A stretch of 64,000 nucleotides of DNA from Solidesulfovibrio alcoholivorans DSM 5433. GTDB taxonomy: Bacteria; Desulfobacterota; Desulfovibrionia; Desulfovibrionales; Desulfovibrionaceae. Where the stretch lies: contig NZ_JNJA01000001.1 of NCBI RefSeq assembly GCF_000702665.1, positions 1-64,000 of the forward strand. The letters run 5' to 3'. Under the pieces are notes generated by a model, which had not been told where the DNA came from, made no database searches, and was given only the letters and a program-made list of their open reading frames with translations. This document shows positions 38,516 through 48,900 of the stretch, in pieces; within the stretch, counting starts at the first letter, position 1; every line of letters starts with the position of its first letter. Made by a program: the position numbers and the translations under genes.

Positions 38516-40449
38516 TTACGCGCCGGGCAGGCCCATTCCCGGCTCCATGACGCGGCCCGTCCAATCGGTTTCGTAGCCGCCCAGGGCCTCCACGCTGTCC
38601 CGGAAGGCCGTTGCGCCCACCACCTCGCGCACGGCCGCGATCTTGTCGTCCGCGGCAAAGGCCTGCGGGATGACGAGGTCGTAGCGCTCCCGGGCCAGGG
38701 GCACGAAATCGAGCCCGAGCGCCCGCGCCGCCGCGAAAACGCCCAGGCCGCAGTCGGCCGCGCCGGTCTTCACGTTGACGGCCACGGCCATGTGGGTGTG
38801 CTCCTCGCGGCCGTAGCCCTGGATCTGCTCGGGCGAAAGACCGGCCTTGCCCAGGTGGTAGTCGAGGAGGATGCGCGTGCCCGCGCCGCGCTGGCGGTTG
38901 ATGAAGCGCACGTCGTCGCGCGCGAGGTCGGCCGTGGCGCGGATGGCCTTGGGGTTGCCCGGGGCCACGATGAACCCCTGCTGGCGGATGGCCAGGTTGA
39001 TGACCGTCACGGCAAGCCCCGGCAGGTACTTGGCCAGGAAGGGGAAGTTGTAGTCGTCGGTGGCCGGGTCGAACAGATGGGAGCCGGCCAGCATGGCCGC
39101 GCCGTTTTTGAGCGCGATGAGTCCGCCCATGCTGCCCACATGGCTCGAGGCCAGGCGCACGGACGGGTCGCGGCGCATGAGCATGTCGGCCAGGAGGTCC
39201 AGGGTGTTGTCGTGGCTGCCCACGCACACGAGCGTGCGCGAAAGCTCCCCGGCGTCGACGAGCAGTTCCGCCGTGATCCTGGCCCCGGATTCCAGGCCCT
39301 CGGCCTCGGGCGCGAGCTGGGTCACGGCTTGCGCCTTGGTCAGGCTCGAAATGCTGCCCGCGCCCCGGGACAGGGGCAGGGCCACGTAGGCGCTGCCGAC
39401 CTGGCCCACGGCCAGGCGCACGAAATCCACCATGCCGATGCGCGAGGGCACGCTGCGCGCCAGGGTGGCCTGGACTCTCTGGCGCGACTGCGGCTCGGAC
39501 CGGCTGAGCCAACAGGCCAGCGGGTAGAGCAGCCGCTCGAAGCAGACCACGGAACTGACCGGATAGCCCGGCGCGCCCACGACGAGCTTGCCCCGGGCAT
39601 GGCCGAGAAGCGACGGCTTGCCCGGCATGGCCGCGACGCCGTGGACCAGCACCTCGCCCACGCGCTCGATGGTGGCCCGGGTGAAATCCTTGCTGCCGGC
39701 GGACGAGCCGGCCACGATCACCACCACGTGGGCGTCGGAGGCGAGCCCCTCCTCCAGGGCGGCGGCCAGGGCCTCGGGATCGTCGCGCACCGGGGCGACG
39801 CGCGTGCACTCCATGCCCCAGCTTTCGGCCAGGGCGCGCAACAACATGGAGTTGCTCTCCACCACCTGCCCGGGACCGGGCTCGGGATGCGCCGTGAAGT
39901 CCATGACCTCGTCGCCGGTGGGGATGACCCGCAGGCGGACCCTCTCGTAGACGGGAATCTCGTATGCCCCGCACGAGAGCAGCGCACCCACGTCGTAGGG
40001 CGTCACCCGCCTGTGGCGCGGCAGGATCATCTCCGTGGCCACGATGTCCTCGCCGATGCGCCGCACATGGGCGAACGGGGCCACCGGGGACTCGATGGTC
40101 GCGACCTCGCCGTCCATGACCACATTCTCGATCATGACCACGGCGTCGAAGGCCAGGGGCAGCGGGTGGCCGGTGTTGACGAACACGAAGCCCTCGCCCG
40201 GGGCCAGGCGCACGGGCGCGCCCTCGCGGGCGAGAAAGGTATCCGCGGCGCGCACGGCGATGCCGTCCATGGCCGCGCTGTGGAAGGTGGGCGAGGAATA
40301 GCGGGCGATGACCGGCTCGGCCGTGATGCGGCCGGCGGCATGCTCGGCGCCGATGCGCTCGACGCCGACAAGGGCCTTGCGGTCGAGCACGGCCTTGACC
40401 TTGGCCAGGGCGTCCTCGATGGGAATGGTGCGCAGGTAGATATTGCGTT

Positions 40450-40453
<4 letters not shown>
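38516..40453 (-). CDS. MoeA with C-terminal PBP-like domain
   Basis: A 645-aa fusion. Residues 1 to about 400 are MoeA, the molybdopterin molybdenumtransferase (FHSAAMDGIAVRAADT, VRLRVIPTGDEVMDF, VVVIVAGSSAGSKDFTRATI, LVVGAPGYPVSSVVCFE). The remainder is a periplasmic-binding-protein-like domain (TLVCVGSHDNTLDLLADMLM to DCGLGVFAAARALGLDFVPL), probably an intracellular oxyanion or ligand sensor. GTG at 40453 overlaps the upstream stop (GTGA) after GGGAGG. A second, PBP-less moeA is nearby at 43193, so the two may differ in metal (Mo versus W) or enzyme target; that is inference. Confidence 0.92.
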
Positions 40454-41358
<905 letters not shown>

Positions 41359-41440
41359 GGGGACTCCTTCGAAGCGGTATGCGTTGCGACCGGTGCAGTT
41401 TAGCATGATACGGGGCTTCCGGGCAAAGAACAATGCGGCA

Positions 41441-42073
41441 TTATGCGCCACGAAGAAGGGAGACGCCCTGCATGACGAACGTCGCGGCGAAATAGAGCAG
41501 CGAGACCCCGAGCGCGCCCATAAGCAGCCTGTACGCCCGCCCCGACAGGAACCGGCCGCACCGTCCCGTGACCACGGCGGCCGCGACCTTGGCCCCGACG
41601 ATGGCGACGTAGAAAAGGGCCAGGAAGACGCACACGCCGGCAAGGCCCGACGCGGCCCGCGCCTCCAGGAGCAGGGGCACGCCCACGGCGGTCCAGAACA
41701 GATACGGATGGGGATTGGTGAAGTTGGCGGCCACGCCGCGCCAGAGCGACCGGGGCGCTTCCCGCGTCGCCTCCGCCGCGGGCGGCGCGGTCGTGAAGCA
41801 GGCGATGCCGTAGCGCACAAGCAACGCCGCCCCGGCCAGGGACACCAGCCCGAGCACCGTGGGCGCGCCGGAAAATTCCGACAGCGCGAGCCAGCAGGCG
41901 AGAATGATGGGCGCATCGGTGACGACCGGGGCAAGGGCCACCTTGACGCCCTCGGCCGTGCCGTGGCGCAGGGTCTGCGACAGCACCAGGGAAAAAAGCG
42001 GTCCCGGCGAAAACCCGGCGGAAAGCCCGAGCGCGGCGGCGGCCAGGGCCAGGGAGGGAAGGGATTGGGCCAT
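41441..42073 (-). CDS. LysE/RhtB-family exporter
   Basis: A 210-aa membrane protein with about six hydrophobic segments and the family start GLSAGFSPGPLFSLVLSQTL. LysE/RhtB proteins export amino acids or related small molecules. An N-terminal hydrophobic helix and the NFTNPHPYLFW segment also fit. ATG at 42073 follows GGAAACGCAAGCA. It is 82 bases upstream of the amidase gene, so the operon lysE-type, amidase, moeA, UPF0016, TusA-like may start here. Substrate unknown. Confidence 0.9.
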   Translation of the reverse strand: MAQSLPSLALAAAALGLSAGFSPGPLFSLVLSQTLRHGTAEGVKVALAPVVTDAPIILACWLALSEFSGAPTVLGLVSLAGAALLVRYGIACFTTAPPAAEATREAPRSLWRGVAANFTNPHPYLFWTAVGVPLLLEARAASGLAGVCVFLALFYVAIVGAKVAAAVVTGRCGRFLSGRAYRLLMGALGVSLLYFAATFVMQGVSLLRGA

Positions 42074-42163
42074 TGCTTGCGTTTCCGGTCCGGCCCCGGC
42101 TACACTGCCGGCGGCGCGTGAGGCAACGTGCCGCAAACCCCGCCGCATTTCAAGGAGCGTTGC

Positions 42164-43177
42164 ATGCCCCGTCCCGGCGACCGCACCGCACGGCCCATTC
42201 GCCATGCCCGCCACGACCGACATGACCGACATATCCTGGCCGCCGACATCGGCGGCACGAGCAGCCGCTTCGGCCATTTCCTCGCCGCGCCGGACGGCTC
42301 GATCACCCTTGCGGCCGTGGCCCGGCTGGAAACCGCTGCGGCGGAATCGTTCGTGGACCTGCTTGGCCGCCTGCCCCAGGCGGGTTTCGACCTGCGCCCG
42401 GACGCCGCCGACGCCGCGGTGTTCGCCGTGCCGGGGGCCGTGGTCGGCCGCAGCGTCACCTTCGCCAACATCGACTGGGCGCTCGACCTCGACGTCCTGG
42501 CCGCCGCCTTCGGCCTGACCGCAAGCGCCTGCGTCAACGATTTCCTGGCCCAGGCCCACGGCTGCCTGCTCCTTGGCGACACGGCCGAAACGGTCCTGCC
42601 CGGGGGCATGAACCCGCAGCTCGTCCGGGCCGTCATCGGCGCGGGCACGGGCCTGGGGCACGCCGCCCTGGTCCCCGTCGAAGGGGGGCGCGTCCTGGCC
42701 CTGGCGTCCGAGGCCGGCCAGGCGGCGTTTCCATTTGCCGACGGACAGGAGCGCGAATTCGGCCGCTTCCTGTGCGCGGCAACCGGCGAATCCTACGCCC
42801 GGGGCGATTCCGTGGTGTCCGGGCCGGGGCTGGCCTGCCTGCACCGCTTCCTCACGGGCGAGGACCTCTCCCCCGCGGCAATCAGCGCGCGCCTCACGCC
42901 CGGGCACCCGACCACGGCGCTCTTCGCCCGCTTCTACGGCCGGGCGGCGCGGCAATACGTGCTTGGCCTCGTGGCCGCGGGCGGTCTCTACGTCAGCGGC
43001 GGCGTGGCGGCCAAAACCCCCCTGCTGGTCACGCACCCGGAATTCTCCCGGGAATTTCACGATTCCCCCACCTATGGCGGACTCTTGCGGAAAACGCCGG
43101 TACGCCTGGTCCGGCACGAACATGTCGGGCTTTTCGGCGCGGCCCGGATCGCCCTGGATCTCTTACCGTCAGCCTGA
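42164..43177 (+). CDS. glk: Glucokinase
   Basis: A 337-aa hexokinase-fold protein of the bacterial Glk family. Visible: ATP-phosphate motif ILAADIGGTSSRFGHF (about 24-39), NIDWALDLDVLAAAFG, the catalytic ACVNDFLAQAHG with Asp, VIGAGTGLGHAAL, and a C-terminal adenosine-binding GLYVSGGVAAK. It phosphorylates glucose to glucose-6-phosphate. ATG at 42164 follows AAGGAGCGTTGC; upstream in-frame ATG at 42128 has no ribosome site. It precedes moeA by 15 bases. Confidence 0.93.
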   Translation: MPRPGDRTARPIRHARHDRHDRHILAADIGGTSSRFGHFLAAPDGSITLAAVARLETAAAESFVDLLGRLPQAGFDLRPDAADAAVFAVPGAVVGRSVTFANIDWALDLDVLAAAFGLTASACVNDFLAQAHGCLLLGDTAETVLPGGMNPQLVRAVIGAGTGLGHAALVPVEGGRVLALASEAGQAAFPFADGQEREFGRFLCAATGESYARGDSVVSGPGLACLHRFLTGEDLSPAAISARLTPGHPTTALFARFYGRAARQYVLGLVAAGGLYVSGGVAAKTPLLVTHPEFSREFHDSPTYGGLLRKTPVRLVRHEHVGLFGAARIALDLLPSA

Positions 43178-43192
43178 ACAAGGAACATCGCC

Positions 43193-44428
43193 ATGCGCGA
43201 AGGCTTTTTCCGGGCCGTGTCCACGGCCCAGTTCACCGACCTGCTGCGCGCCTTCGCGCCGCTTGCCCCGGAAACCGTCGACCTCCTCGCCGCGCGCGGC
43301 CGTTTCCTCGCCGCGGACGTCACGGCCACCGAAAACCTGCCAGCCAATCCCCGCGCCGCCATGGACGGCTACGCCGTGCGCGCCGCCGACCTCTTCGGGG
43401 CCACGGATTCGAACCCCGGCTACCTCGACCTCGCCATGGACATCCCCATCGGCATGGTCCCGGACGCGCCGCTGCCCCCCGGGCGCTGCGCGCGCATCGT
43501 TACCGGGGCCGTGCTGCCGCAAGGGGCCGACGCCGTGGTCATGGTGGAATACACCGAGGACATGGGGGCCGGAGCCGTGGAAATCCGCCGCTCCGTGGCG
43601 CCTGGCGACAACATGCTCTTTGCCGGCGAGGACGCGGCGCCCGGGCAGTGCGTGCTGCCCGCCGGCACGCGGCTGCGGCCGCAGGAGATCGGCATGCTCG
43701 CGGCCCTTGGCCACGAGCGCGCCGGCGTCGGCGGGCGGCCCCGCGTGGGCGTGCTCTCCACGGGCGACGAGCTCGTGCCCGTGGCCGCGACGCCAAGGCC
43801 CGGACAGATCCGCGACGTCAACAGCCACACCCTTTCGGCCATGGTCGCCGCGGCCGGGGCCGCGCCCAGAACCTACGCCCTCGTGCCCGACGACCTCGCC
43901 GGAATCACCGCCGCCCTGGCCGCGGCCACGGCGGAAAACGACCTGACGCTCCTTTCCGGCGGCAGCTCGGTCGGCGCGCGCGACTTCACCCTGGACGCCC
44001 TGCGCGCGCTCGGCGCGGACATCCTGGCCCACGGCGTGGCCATAAGCCCCGGCAAGCCGACGATCCTGGCGAGCCTCGGCGGCAGGCCGGTCATCGGCCT
44101 GCCCGGACAGGTCACCTCGGCGCAAATGGTCATGCTCGCCTTCGGCGTGCCGCTGCTCGCCCACCTCGCCGGCGATCCCGCCGCCTTCGACCGCCCGCCG
44201 CGGACCTTCCCGGCCGAGCTGTCGCGAAACGTGGCCTCCAAACAGGGCCGCGAAGACCACGTGCGCGTGCGCCTGGAAGCGCGACCCGGCCAGCTGCCGC
44301 TGGCCCACCCCGTGCTCGGCAAATCCGGGCTGCTCAAGACACTGCTGCTCGCCGACGGCTGCATCGTCATCCCGGCCGACCGCGAAGGCTTCCCCGGCGG
44401 CATGGAAGTCGCGGTCAGGCTCCTGTAA
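43193..44428 (+). CDS. moeA: Molybdopterin molybdenumtransferase MoeA
   Basis: A 411-aa MoeA without fusion domain. It inserts metal into adenylated molybdopterin. Motifs: NPRAAMDGYAVRAADL, RIVTGAVLPQGADAVVMVE, RVGVLSTGDELVPVA with GQIRDVNSHTLSAMV, LLSGGSSVGARDFT and VIGLPGQVTSAQMVM. Length and motif order are typical. ATG follows CAAGGAACATCGCC. It is coupled downstream of glucokinase; the pairing has no obvious metabolic logic. Confidence 0.95.
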   Translation: MREGFFRAVSTAQFTDLLRAFAPLAPETVDLLAARGRFLAADVTATENLPANPRAAMDGYAVRAADLFGATDSNPGYLDLAMDIPIGMVPDAPLPPGRCARIVTGAVLPQGADAVVMVEYTEDMGAGAVEIRRSVAPGDNMLFAGEDAAPGQCVLPAGTRLRPQEIGMLAALGHERAGVGGRPRVGVLSTGDELVPVAATPRPGQIRDVNSHTLSAMVAAAGAAPRTYALVPDDLAGITAALAAATAENDLTLLSGGSSVGARDFTLDALRALGADILAHGVAISPGKPTILASLGGRPVIGLPGQVTSAQMVMLAFGVPLLAHLAGDPAAFDRPPRTFPAELSRNVASKQGREDHVRVRLEARPGQLPLAHPVLGKSGLLKTLLLADGCIVIPADREGFPGGMEVAVRLL

Positions 44429-44462
44429 GGGGGAATGGGGAGAGAAGAAAGAGGATGAAGAT

Positions 44463-44520
44463 GCCTCCGACGGCCAGGAGGGGATGATCCCCTCCTGGAC
44501 CTCCCCGAAGGGGGGTGCCG
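44463..44520. repeat. Hairpin element between convergent genes (variant copy 3)
   Basis: Inverted repeat 44474-44498 with 11-base arms CCAGGAGGGGA/TCCCCTCCTGG around TGA, followed by a second G/C-block hairpin around 44501-44523 (CTCCCC, then GGGGGG). It shares layout and place (35-95 bases after moeA, before the convergent acyltransferase) with the other 3'-end elements but differs in sequence. Confidence 0.6.
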
Positions 44521-44569
44521 GGGAAATGGCGGTATCCGGCCGCTTGGCGGGGGAGCGCGAGGGGCTTTC

Positions 44570-46453
44570 TTAGGCGCAGCGCTCGTCTGTGCCGCGGGGG
44601 GCCTCGGCCGCGTCCTCGGTTTCGACCTGGGCGCGGGCCTTGTGGTAGGCATTGAAGACCGCGAGTCCGCCCTTGCCCATGTAGCGTTCGAGCTGGCGGC
44701 GGTCGGCCTGGAGCAGGTCCACGACGATCAGGCCGTCGAGGCAGTCGGCGAAATCCTTGTCCACATTGAAGGCGAGCACCTTGCCGCCGAGCTTCAGGTA
44801 CTGGCGCAACAGCACCGGAATGCCCTTGCGGTCGGCCTCGATGTCGTCGATCAGCGCCAGCAGGTCGTCGAGGTCGCCGACCAGGGTCTGGGACGCCCGG
44901 GCCAGCCAGCCCTGGCCGCGCAGGGGCGTTTTGGGCCGCACGTGGCGGGCGAGGTTGGGATTGTTGACGTTGCCTTCGAAATAGCTGGCGATGAGCCGCC
45001 GCGAGGCGTGCTTGTATTCGTTGGTGATGCTGACCGGCCCGAACAGCACGCGGTAGCGCGGTTCGCGCACGACCATCTGCGCAAGCCCCTTCCACAACAG
45101 CAGCAGCGGCGAATAGCTCTTCTGGTATTCGGGGCGCACGAAGGAACGCCCCATCTCCAGCGCCGGGCTGATGCGGGAAAAGAACTCGGCCTTGAGCACG
45201 AACAGCGTGCTGGTGTAAAGGCCCTGCGCGCCCTTTTGCGCCAGCAGCTCGTCGGTGCGGCCGATGCGGTACGCGCCGGCGATCTCCTTTTTCTCGGCGT
45301 TCCAGAGGAACAGGTGGCGGTAGAAGGGATCGTAGGCGTCGAGGTCGCAGGCCTTGCCCGTGCCCTCGCCCACGCGGCGGAAGGTCAGTTCGCGCAGGCG
45401 GCCGATTTCGCGAAGGGCCAGGGGAATCGCCTCGGCCTTGGCCTCGATGACGACGAACTCGCCGCTTTGGTGCAGCACGGCGTCGGCCGGCAGGCGGGCG
45501 ATTTCGTCGGCGAGCAGTTCCGGCGCGATGGGGGCGATGAGCGCTTCCTGGCGCGCGGCGCTCTTGTGCGGGAAAAGCGGCGGCCGGCGGCGGGGCCGGT
45601 TGGGACGGTCGCGCAACAGGTCGGTGCGCAGGCGCAGGTAGCGCGTGACGCAGGCGTCGGCCTCGGCTTCGCACGAGGCGACCCGGGCCAGACGGGCGGG
45701 GGTGATGGGGCTGCCGACGCGGGCGACGATGGTGCGCCCGGATTTGTTGATGAATTCCCGGGGCAGCATGGCCGTGCGCAACAACGGATGCACGAGGCCG
45801 AGCGCCTGGAACAGGCGGCTGTTGCGGCCATCGAAGTGCACGGGCACGACCGTGGCCTCGGTGCGGCGGGCCAGCCGGGCCACGGTGGTGTTCCAGGCCG
45901 GATCGGCCACGGTCAGGCGGCCGTTTTGCAGGCACGGATGGGACACGGCCCCGGCCGGAAAAATACCGAGCAGGCCGCCCGCGCGCAGCACGCGCAGGCT
46001 TTCCTTGAGCGGGCGCACGTTGCCTTCCGTGGCCGAAGCGCCGCCGAAGGGATCGACGAAGACGAAGAGCTCCCGCAGCTCCGGGATGCGCGCGAGCAGG
46101 AAATTGGCCATGATCCGGGCGTCCGGGCGCACGGCCTGGAGCATCTTGGCCAGGATCAGGCCTTCCAGGCCCCCGAAGGGATGGTTGGAGACCACGACCA
46201 CGGGTCCGGTCTTGGGGATGCGCGCCAGCTCTTCGGGTGCCAGGCGCACCTGCACGTCCATGGCCGCGAGCACGGCGTCGACGAATGCGCCGCCGGCCAG
46301 ACCCCGGGGGATGGACCGGTACAGGGCTTCGATGGGCTCCAGGGAGAGCAGGCGGGACAGAGCGGGCTCGACCAGGGACAGGGCGCGTCGGGCCAGGGTT
46401 CCGCCAAAGGGCGGCTTGAGCGCGAAAATACGTGAACGGCAGGCGGCATCCAT
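44570..46453 (-). CDS. OlsF-like bifunctional lipid acyltransferase
   Basis: A 627-aa two-domain protein. The N-terminal half is a PlsC-type acyltransferase with VVVVSNHPFGGLEGLI (His91) and GLLGIFPAGAVS. The C-terminal half is a GNAT-like OlsB/hemolysin domain (RVGEGTGKACDLDAYDPFYR onward). This order is that of OlsF, where the C-terminal domain makes lyso-ornithine lipid and the N-terminal one adds the second acyl chain. The protein would give phosphorus-free membrane lipids. OlsF identity is inferred from architecture; a general hemolysin-type acyltransferase is the alternative. Confidence 0.85.
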   Translation of the reverse strand: MDAACRSRIFALKPPFGGTLARRALSLVEPALSRLLSLEPIEALYRSIPRGLAGGAFVDAVLAAMDVQVRLAPEELARIPKTGPVVVVSNHPFGGLEGLILAKMLQAVRPDARIMANFLLARIPELRELFVFVDPFGGASATEGNVRPLKESLRVLRAGGLLGIFPAGAVSHPCLQNGRLTVADPAWNTTVARLARRTEATVVPVHFDGRNSRLFQALGLVHPLLRTAMLPREFINKSGRTIVARVGSPITPARLARVASCEAEADACVTRYLRLRTDLLRDRPNRPRRRPPLFPHKSAARQEALIAPIAPELLADEIARLPADAVLHQSGEFVVIEAKAEAIPLALREIGRLRELTFRRVGEGTGKACDLDAYDPFYRHLFLWNAEKKEIAGAYRIGRTDELLAQKGAQGLYTSTLFVLKAEFFSRISPALEMGRSFVRPEYQKSYSPLLLLWKGLAQMVVREPRYRVLFGPVSITNEYKHASRRLIASYFEGNVNNPNLARHVRPKTPLRGQGWLARASQTLVGDLDDLLALIDDIEADRKGIPVLLRQYLKLGGKVLAFNVDKDFADCLDGLIVVDLLQADRRQLERYMGKGGLAVFNAYHKARAQVETEDAAEAPRGTDERCA

Positions 46454-46829
46454 GGCATCACCTCATGGGACGGTGTCGTGGCGACGGGGAAACTTCCTTC
46501 AAGTAAACCTTCCGTCTTCTAGCCGGTCCCGGTTACGAGCCCATGGAGATTGCGCGGCGATCGCGGACGACAACACGCGCATCCGTGACACATGCGGCGG
46601 ATTTGTTACATCTGCCCCCATACCCCTTCCGCGCGCGCCAGGCAACAGGCAACCTGCTTGACACCGCCGCCGGCCGTCCCCAAAGTTGCGCGGGGCAAAG
46701 GGCACGGAATCCTGTTCGCCGACAACAGGCCCGACAGCTTCTTTTTTTCCAGAAAGGGACACAGGCCACGCGCACGGGGCGCGGCCTGTGTCCGCCGCCC
46801 GCCCAGTCTGCACCAGGGGGAAACGCTGC
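46454..46829. promoter_or_regulatory. Divergent intergenic region with merR leader hairpin
   Basis: About 375 bases. An 11-base perfect inverted repeat GGACACAGGCC/GGCCTGTGTCC (46757-46767 with 46783-46793) encloses a further short GCGC pairing and sits 36 bases upstream of the MerR GTG. There is a T-run before it and none after it on either strand, so it is not a terminator; a structured leader or operator is more likely. No gene seen. Confidence 0.45.
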
Positions 46830-47426
46830 GTGGCCGAGACTCGCCTGTATTCGATCGCCGCCATCGCCAAGGCGCTGGATGTGCCGGAATCCACCCTGCA
46901 TTATTGGAAGAACCGTTTCGACGACGTGTTGCCGAGCGTGGGTCGCGGCCGGGGCAAGCGGTTCCGGGCCGAAGCCCTGGACATTTTTCGGGCCATCGGC
47001 CGCATGCTCGCCCAGGGCATGTCCTCGGCGGACGTGCGCGCCACCCTGGCGCGCACCTATCCCGTCAACGTCGCCGTGGAGCCCGGGGCGGCGCCAGAGG
47101 CCGTTTCCGAGCCCGCGGCCATGGCCACGCCGCCCGCGAGGGACGCCGCCCTGGCCATGGCCGCGCATATCGGGGCGGAAATCGCGCGCTCGCTGGCGGT
47201 ACATTTGAAGGACTTGGCCGCGCCCGTCCATCCGGGCCTTTCCGGCGCGCAAGCGGCGGCCCTGGAGTCGGAACTGGCGGCCGTGCGCGCGGAAAACGCG
47301 TCGCTTTCGGAGAAGATGCGCCTGCTCGAAACGGAGTTGGTGCGCCTGCGCAAGGATCGCCGCGAGCTCGAGAACTACCTCGTGGACAAGATCAACGCCC
47401 TGCGCCGCGACGAATCCCCGTCCTGA
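46830..47426 (+). CDS. MerR-family transcriptional regulator
   Basis: A 198-aa protein with an N-terminal MerR winged HTH (LYSIAAIAKALDVPESTLHY with WKNRFDDVLP) and a C-terminal coiled coil (about 135-198; AALESELAAVRAENASLSEK, VRLRKDRRELENYLVDKINA), with a Pro/Ala-rich linker between. No Cys metal site is visible. GTG at 46830 follows AGGGGGAAACGCTGC; codons further upstream are leader sequence. Target unknown. Confidence 0.85.
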   Translation: MAETRLYSIAAIAKALDVPESTLHYWKNRFDDVLPSVGRGRGKRFRAEALDIFRAIGRMLAQGMSSADVRATLARTYPVNVAVEPGAAPEAVSEPAAMATPPARDAALAMAAHIGAEIARSLAVHLKDLAAPVHPGLSGAQAAALESELAAVRAENASLSEKMRLLETELVRLRKDRRELENYLVDKINALRRDESPS

Positions 47427-47454
47427 ATCCCCCTCCGCGAACCGCACGCAGGAC

Positions 47455-47655
47455 CAAATAAAGGGGAGGCCGGCTCCCCGGTCTGCCAACCGGGGTTCCA
47501 GCCTCCCACTCCTCGAGGGCTCTCGCTTGGCCCGGCAACCGCCCCGACGCCGCGGAAACGTCGGCCCGCCTTCCGGTGGCGGTGGCGGCTTGGGCTAAAG
47601 CGTCTGAAACGGACCCTGACGGCCGAGGTGCCGGCCGGGCCATCGTTCGGAGGCG
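47455..47655 (-). other. Structured convergent intergenic region; terminator or unidentified RNA
   Basis: About 200 GC-rich bases between the convergent MerR and FIST-like genes. On the minus strand, a nested structure with outer arms GGGAGGC/GCCTCCC (47464-47470, 47501-47507) and inner arms CCCCGGT/ACCGGGG (47476-47482, 47489-47495) is followed by CTTTATTT, so transcription from the FIST-like operon probably ends here, about 150 bases past its stop. The part between (47508-47645) also has strong self-complementarity. I do not recognise it as 6S, SRP, RNase P or a riboswitch. Confidence 0.5.
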
Positions 47656-48657
47656 CTAGACGTCCATGATCTCCAGATAGACCAGGGTCTGGTTGAGCAG
47701 CTGGTAAGCGATCTCACCGTAGGTCACGGGCCCGGTGAAGGGATCGGTCTTTTTGCCTTCCAGTTCGGAATAGAGGTAGTTCAGGATGCAGTTGCAGGAG
47801 AAGGCCACCCGGCTGGATTCGATGGAGCATTCCTTGCTCAGGCGGTCGTTGAAGCCCTTGACGTAGTCGGCCACGGGCCGGGCATGCTTGTAGCGGATGC
47901 CCGAAAAGACCGGGGCGTAGAACTTCACCTGGCCTTCCACCTCGTCCACGTCCTGGAAGCTGATGTTGACCATGGCCCCGTAGTAGTCGGCCACGAGCGG
48001 CAGCTTGGTGTCGAGCTTGTTCTTGACGATGTAGGCGGCGAAGTTGCGCTTTTCGCCGTTGACCATCACTTCCTTGGCGGCGAATCCGTCGGCGTTGAAG
48101 GTGAGGATGTCGCCGTCGCCCTGCTCGAAGAGATTGATGATGCCGATCTCGGCCACTTTGCCTTCGGGCAGCTGGGCCTGAAGCACCAGGGCGCCTTCTT
48201 CCAGCATCTCGCCGGTCTGGCCGTTGACGACCTTGGGCGTCTTCTTGCCGAGGTCGCTCAGATGCACGCCCGCGATCCAACCGATGAGGGGACGCACGCC
48301 GAAATCCTTGTAGTTGGGGCCGTTGAGCGCAAAGGCCAAATGGGTCTTGCTGGCGGCGGGAATGATGATGAAGCTGAAGCCGTGCTTGGGTCCTTCGGCA
48401 TAGACCCGGGCCAGACTGTTTTCGTCGTAGGCGACGATGTCGATGGAGGCCACGATATCGGTGATATCGGTGGCGCAGATCATGTCACGACTGACCATGC
48501 CGCCCTTCTCGGCGGAGATGAAATAGGGGATGGTTCCGGCAATCCAATCGCCCTTGGGGAGCTGCTGCAACGCGTCCTCGTCGCCGGCCAGAAGGAGCTT
48601 GCGTCCCGACTCGATCATCTGCTTGACGTCTGCTACGCTGGAAATGGTCTGTCGCAT
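47656..48657 (-). CDS. FIST-like sensory domain protein
   Basis: A 333-aa soluble protein. The C-terminal TYGEIAYQLLNQTLVYLEIM with preceding FSCNCILNYLY matches the end of FIST_C domains (pattern GEI...N.T..L.L), which are thought to sense small ligands such as amino acids. Here the domain stands alone with no output domain. A small upstream gene is 9 bases away, so they form one transcript. This resembles an uncharacterised family (DUF6976-like) from deltaproteobacteria; that attribution is tentative. Confidence 0.65.
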   Translation of the reverse strand: MRQTISSVADVKQMIESGRKLLLAGDEDALQQLPKGDWIAGTIPYFISAEKGGMVSRDMICATDITDIVASIDIVAYDENSLARVYAEGPKHGFSFIIIPAASKTHLAFALNGPNYKDFGVRPLIGWIAGVHLSDLGKKTPKVVNGQTGEMLEEGALVLQAQLPEGKVAEIGIINLFEQGDGDILTFNADGFAAKEVMVNGEKRNFAAYIVKNKLDTKLPLVADYYGAMVNISFQDVDEVEGQVKFYAPVFSGIRYKHARPVADYVKGFNDRLSKECSIESSRVAFSCNCILNYLYSELEGKKTDPFTGPVTYGEIAYQLLNQTLVYLEIMDV

Positions 48658-48666
48658 ATCGCCCTC

Positions 48667-48900
48667 CTAGCCGAAAATAGTTTTCAGATCGTCCTGAACG
48701 CTCGGCATGTTCACGTTGTTGGCAAAAATCGCGTACAGTTGATCGACGCTGGCGTTGATATTGTCAGGCGAGGGATCTTCCTTGACCGCTCTGGTCAGCC
48801 TGCCAAGCAGTATCTTCGCAGCCAGAAATTTGAGCTGATACGTCTTTTTCCCAGTGATGATGTCTTTCCAGGCCTGATTGCTCTTGCTGGGTACATCCAT
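48667..48900 (-). CDS. Small protein paired with FIST-like gene
   Basis: A 77-aa soluble, helical protein (MDVPSKSNQAWKDIITGKKT, YQLKFLAAKILLGRLTRAVK) with no recognised domain. ATG at 48900 follows AAGGAGGCGAAT, a near-perfect ribosome site. The gene directly precedes the FIST-like gene, suggesting a partner or regulator. Confidence 0.75.
   Translation of the reverse strand: MDVPSKSNQAWKDIITGKKTYQLKFLAAKILLGRLTRAVKEDPSPDNINASVDQLYAIFANNVNMPSVQDDLKTIFG

Noticed and set aside
44463..44520. Counting this as a full copy of the two-hairpin family
   Set aside because: Stem sequence differs (CCAGGAGGGGA), so it is kept as a variant sharing only the layout.
47508..47645. 6S, SRP, RNase P or cobalamin riboswitch RNA
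   Set aside because: None of the hallmark sequences (for example GAGGAAAGUC of RNase P or the GCCACTG box) is visible.
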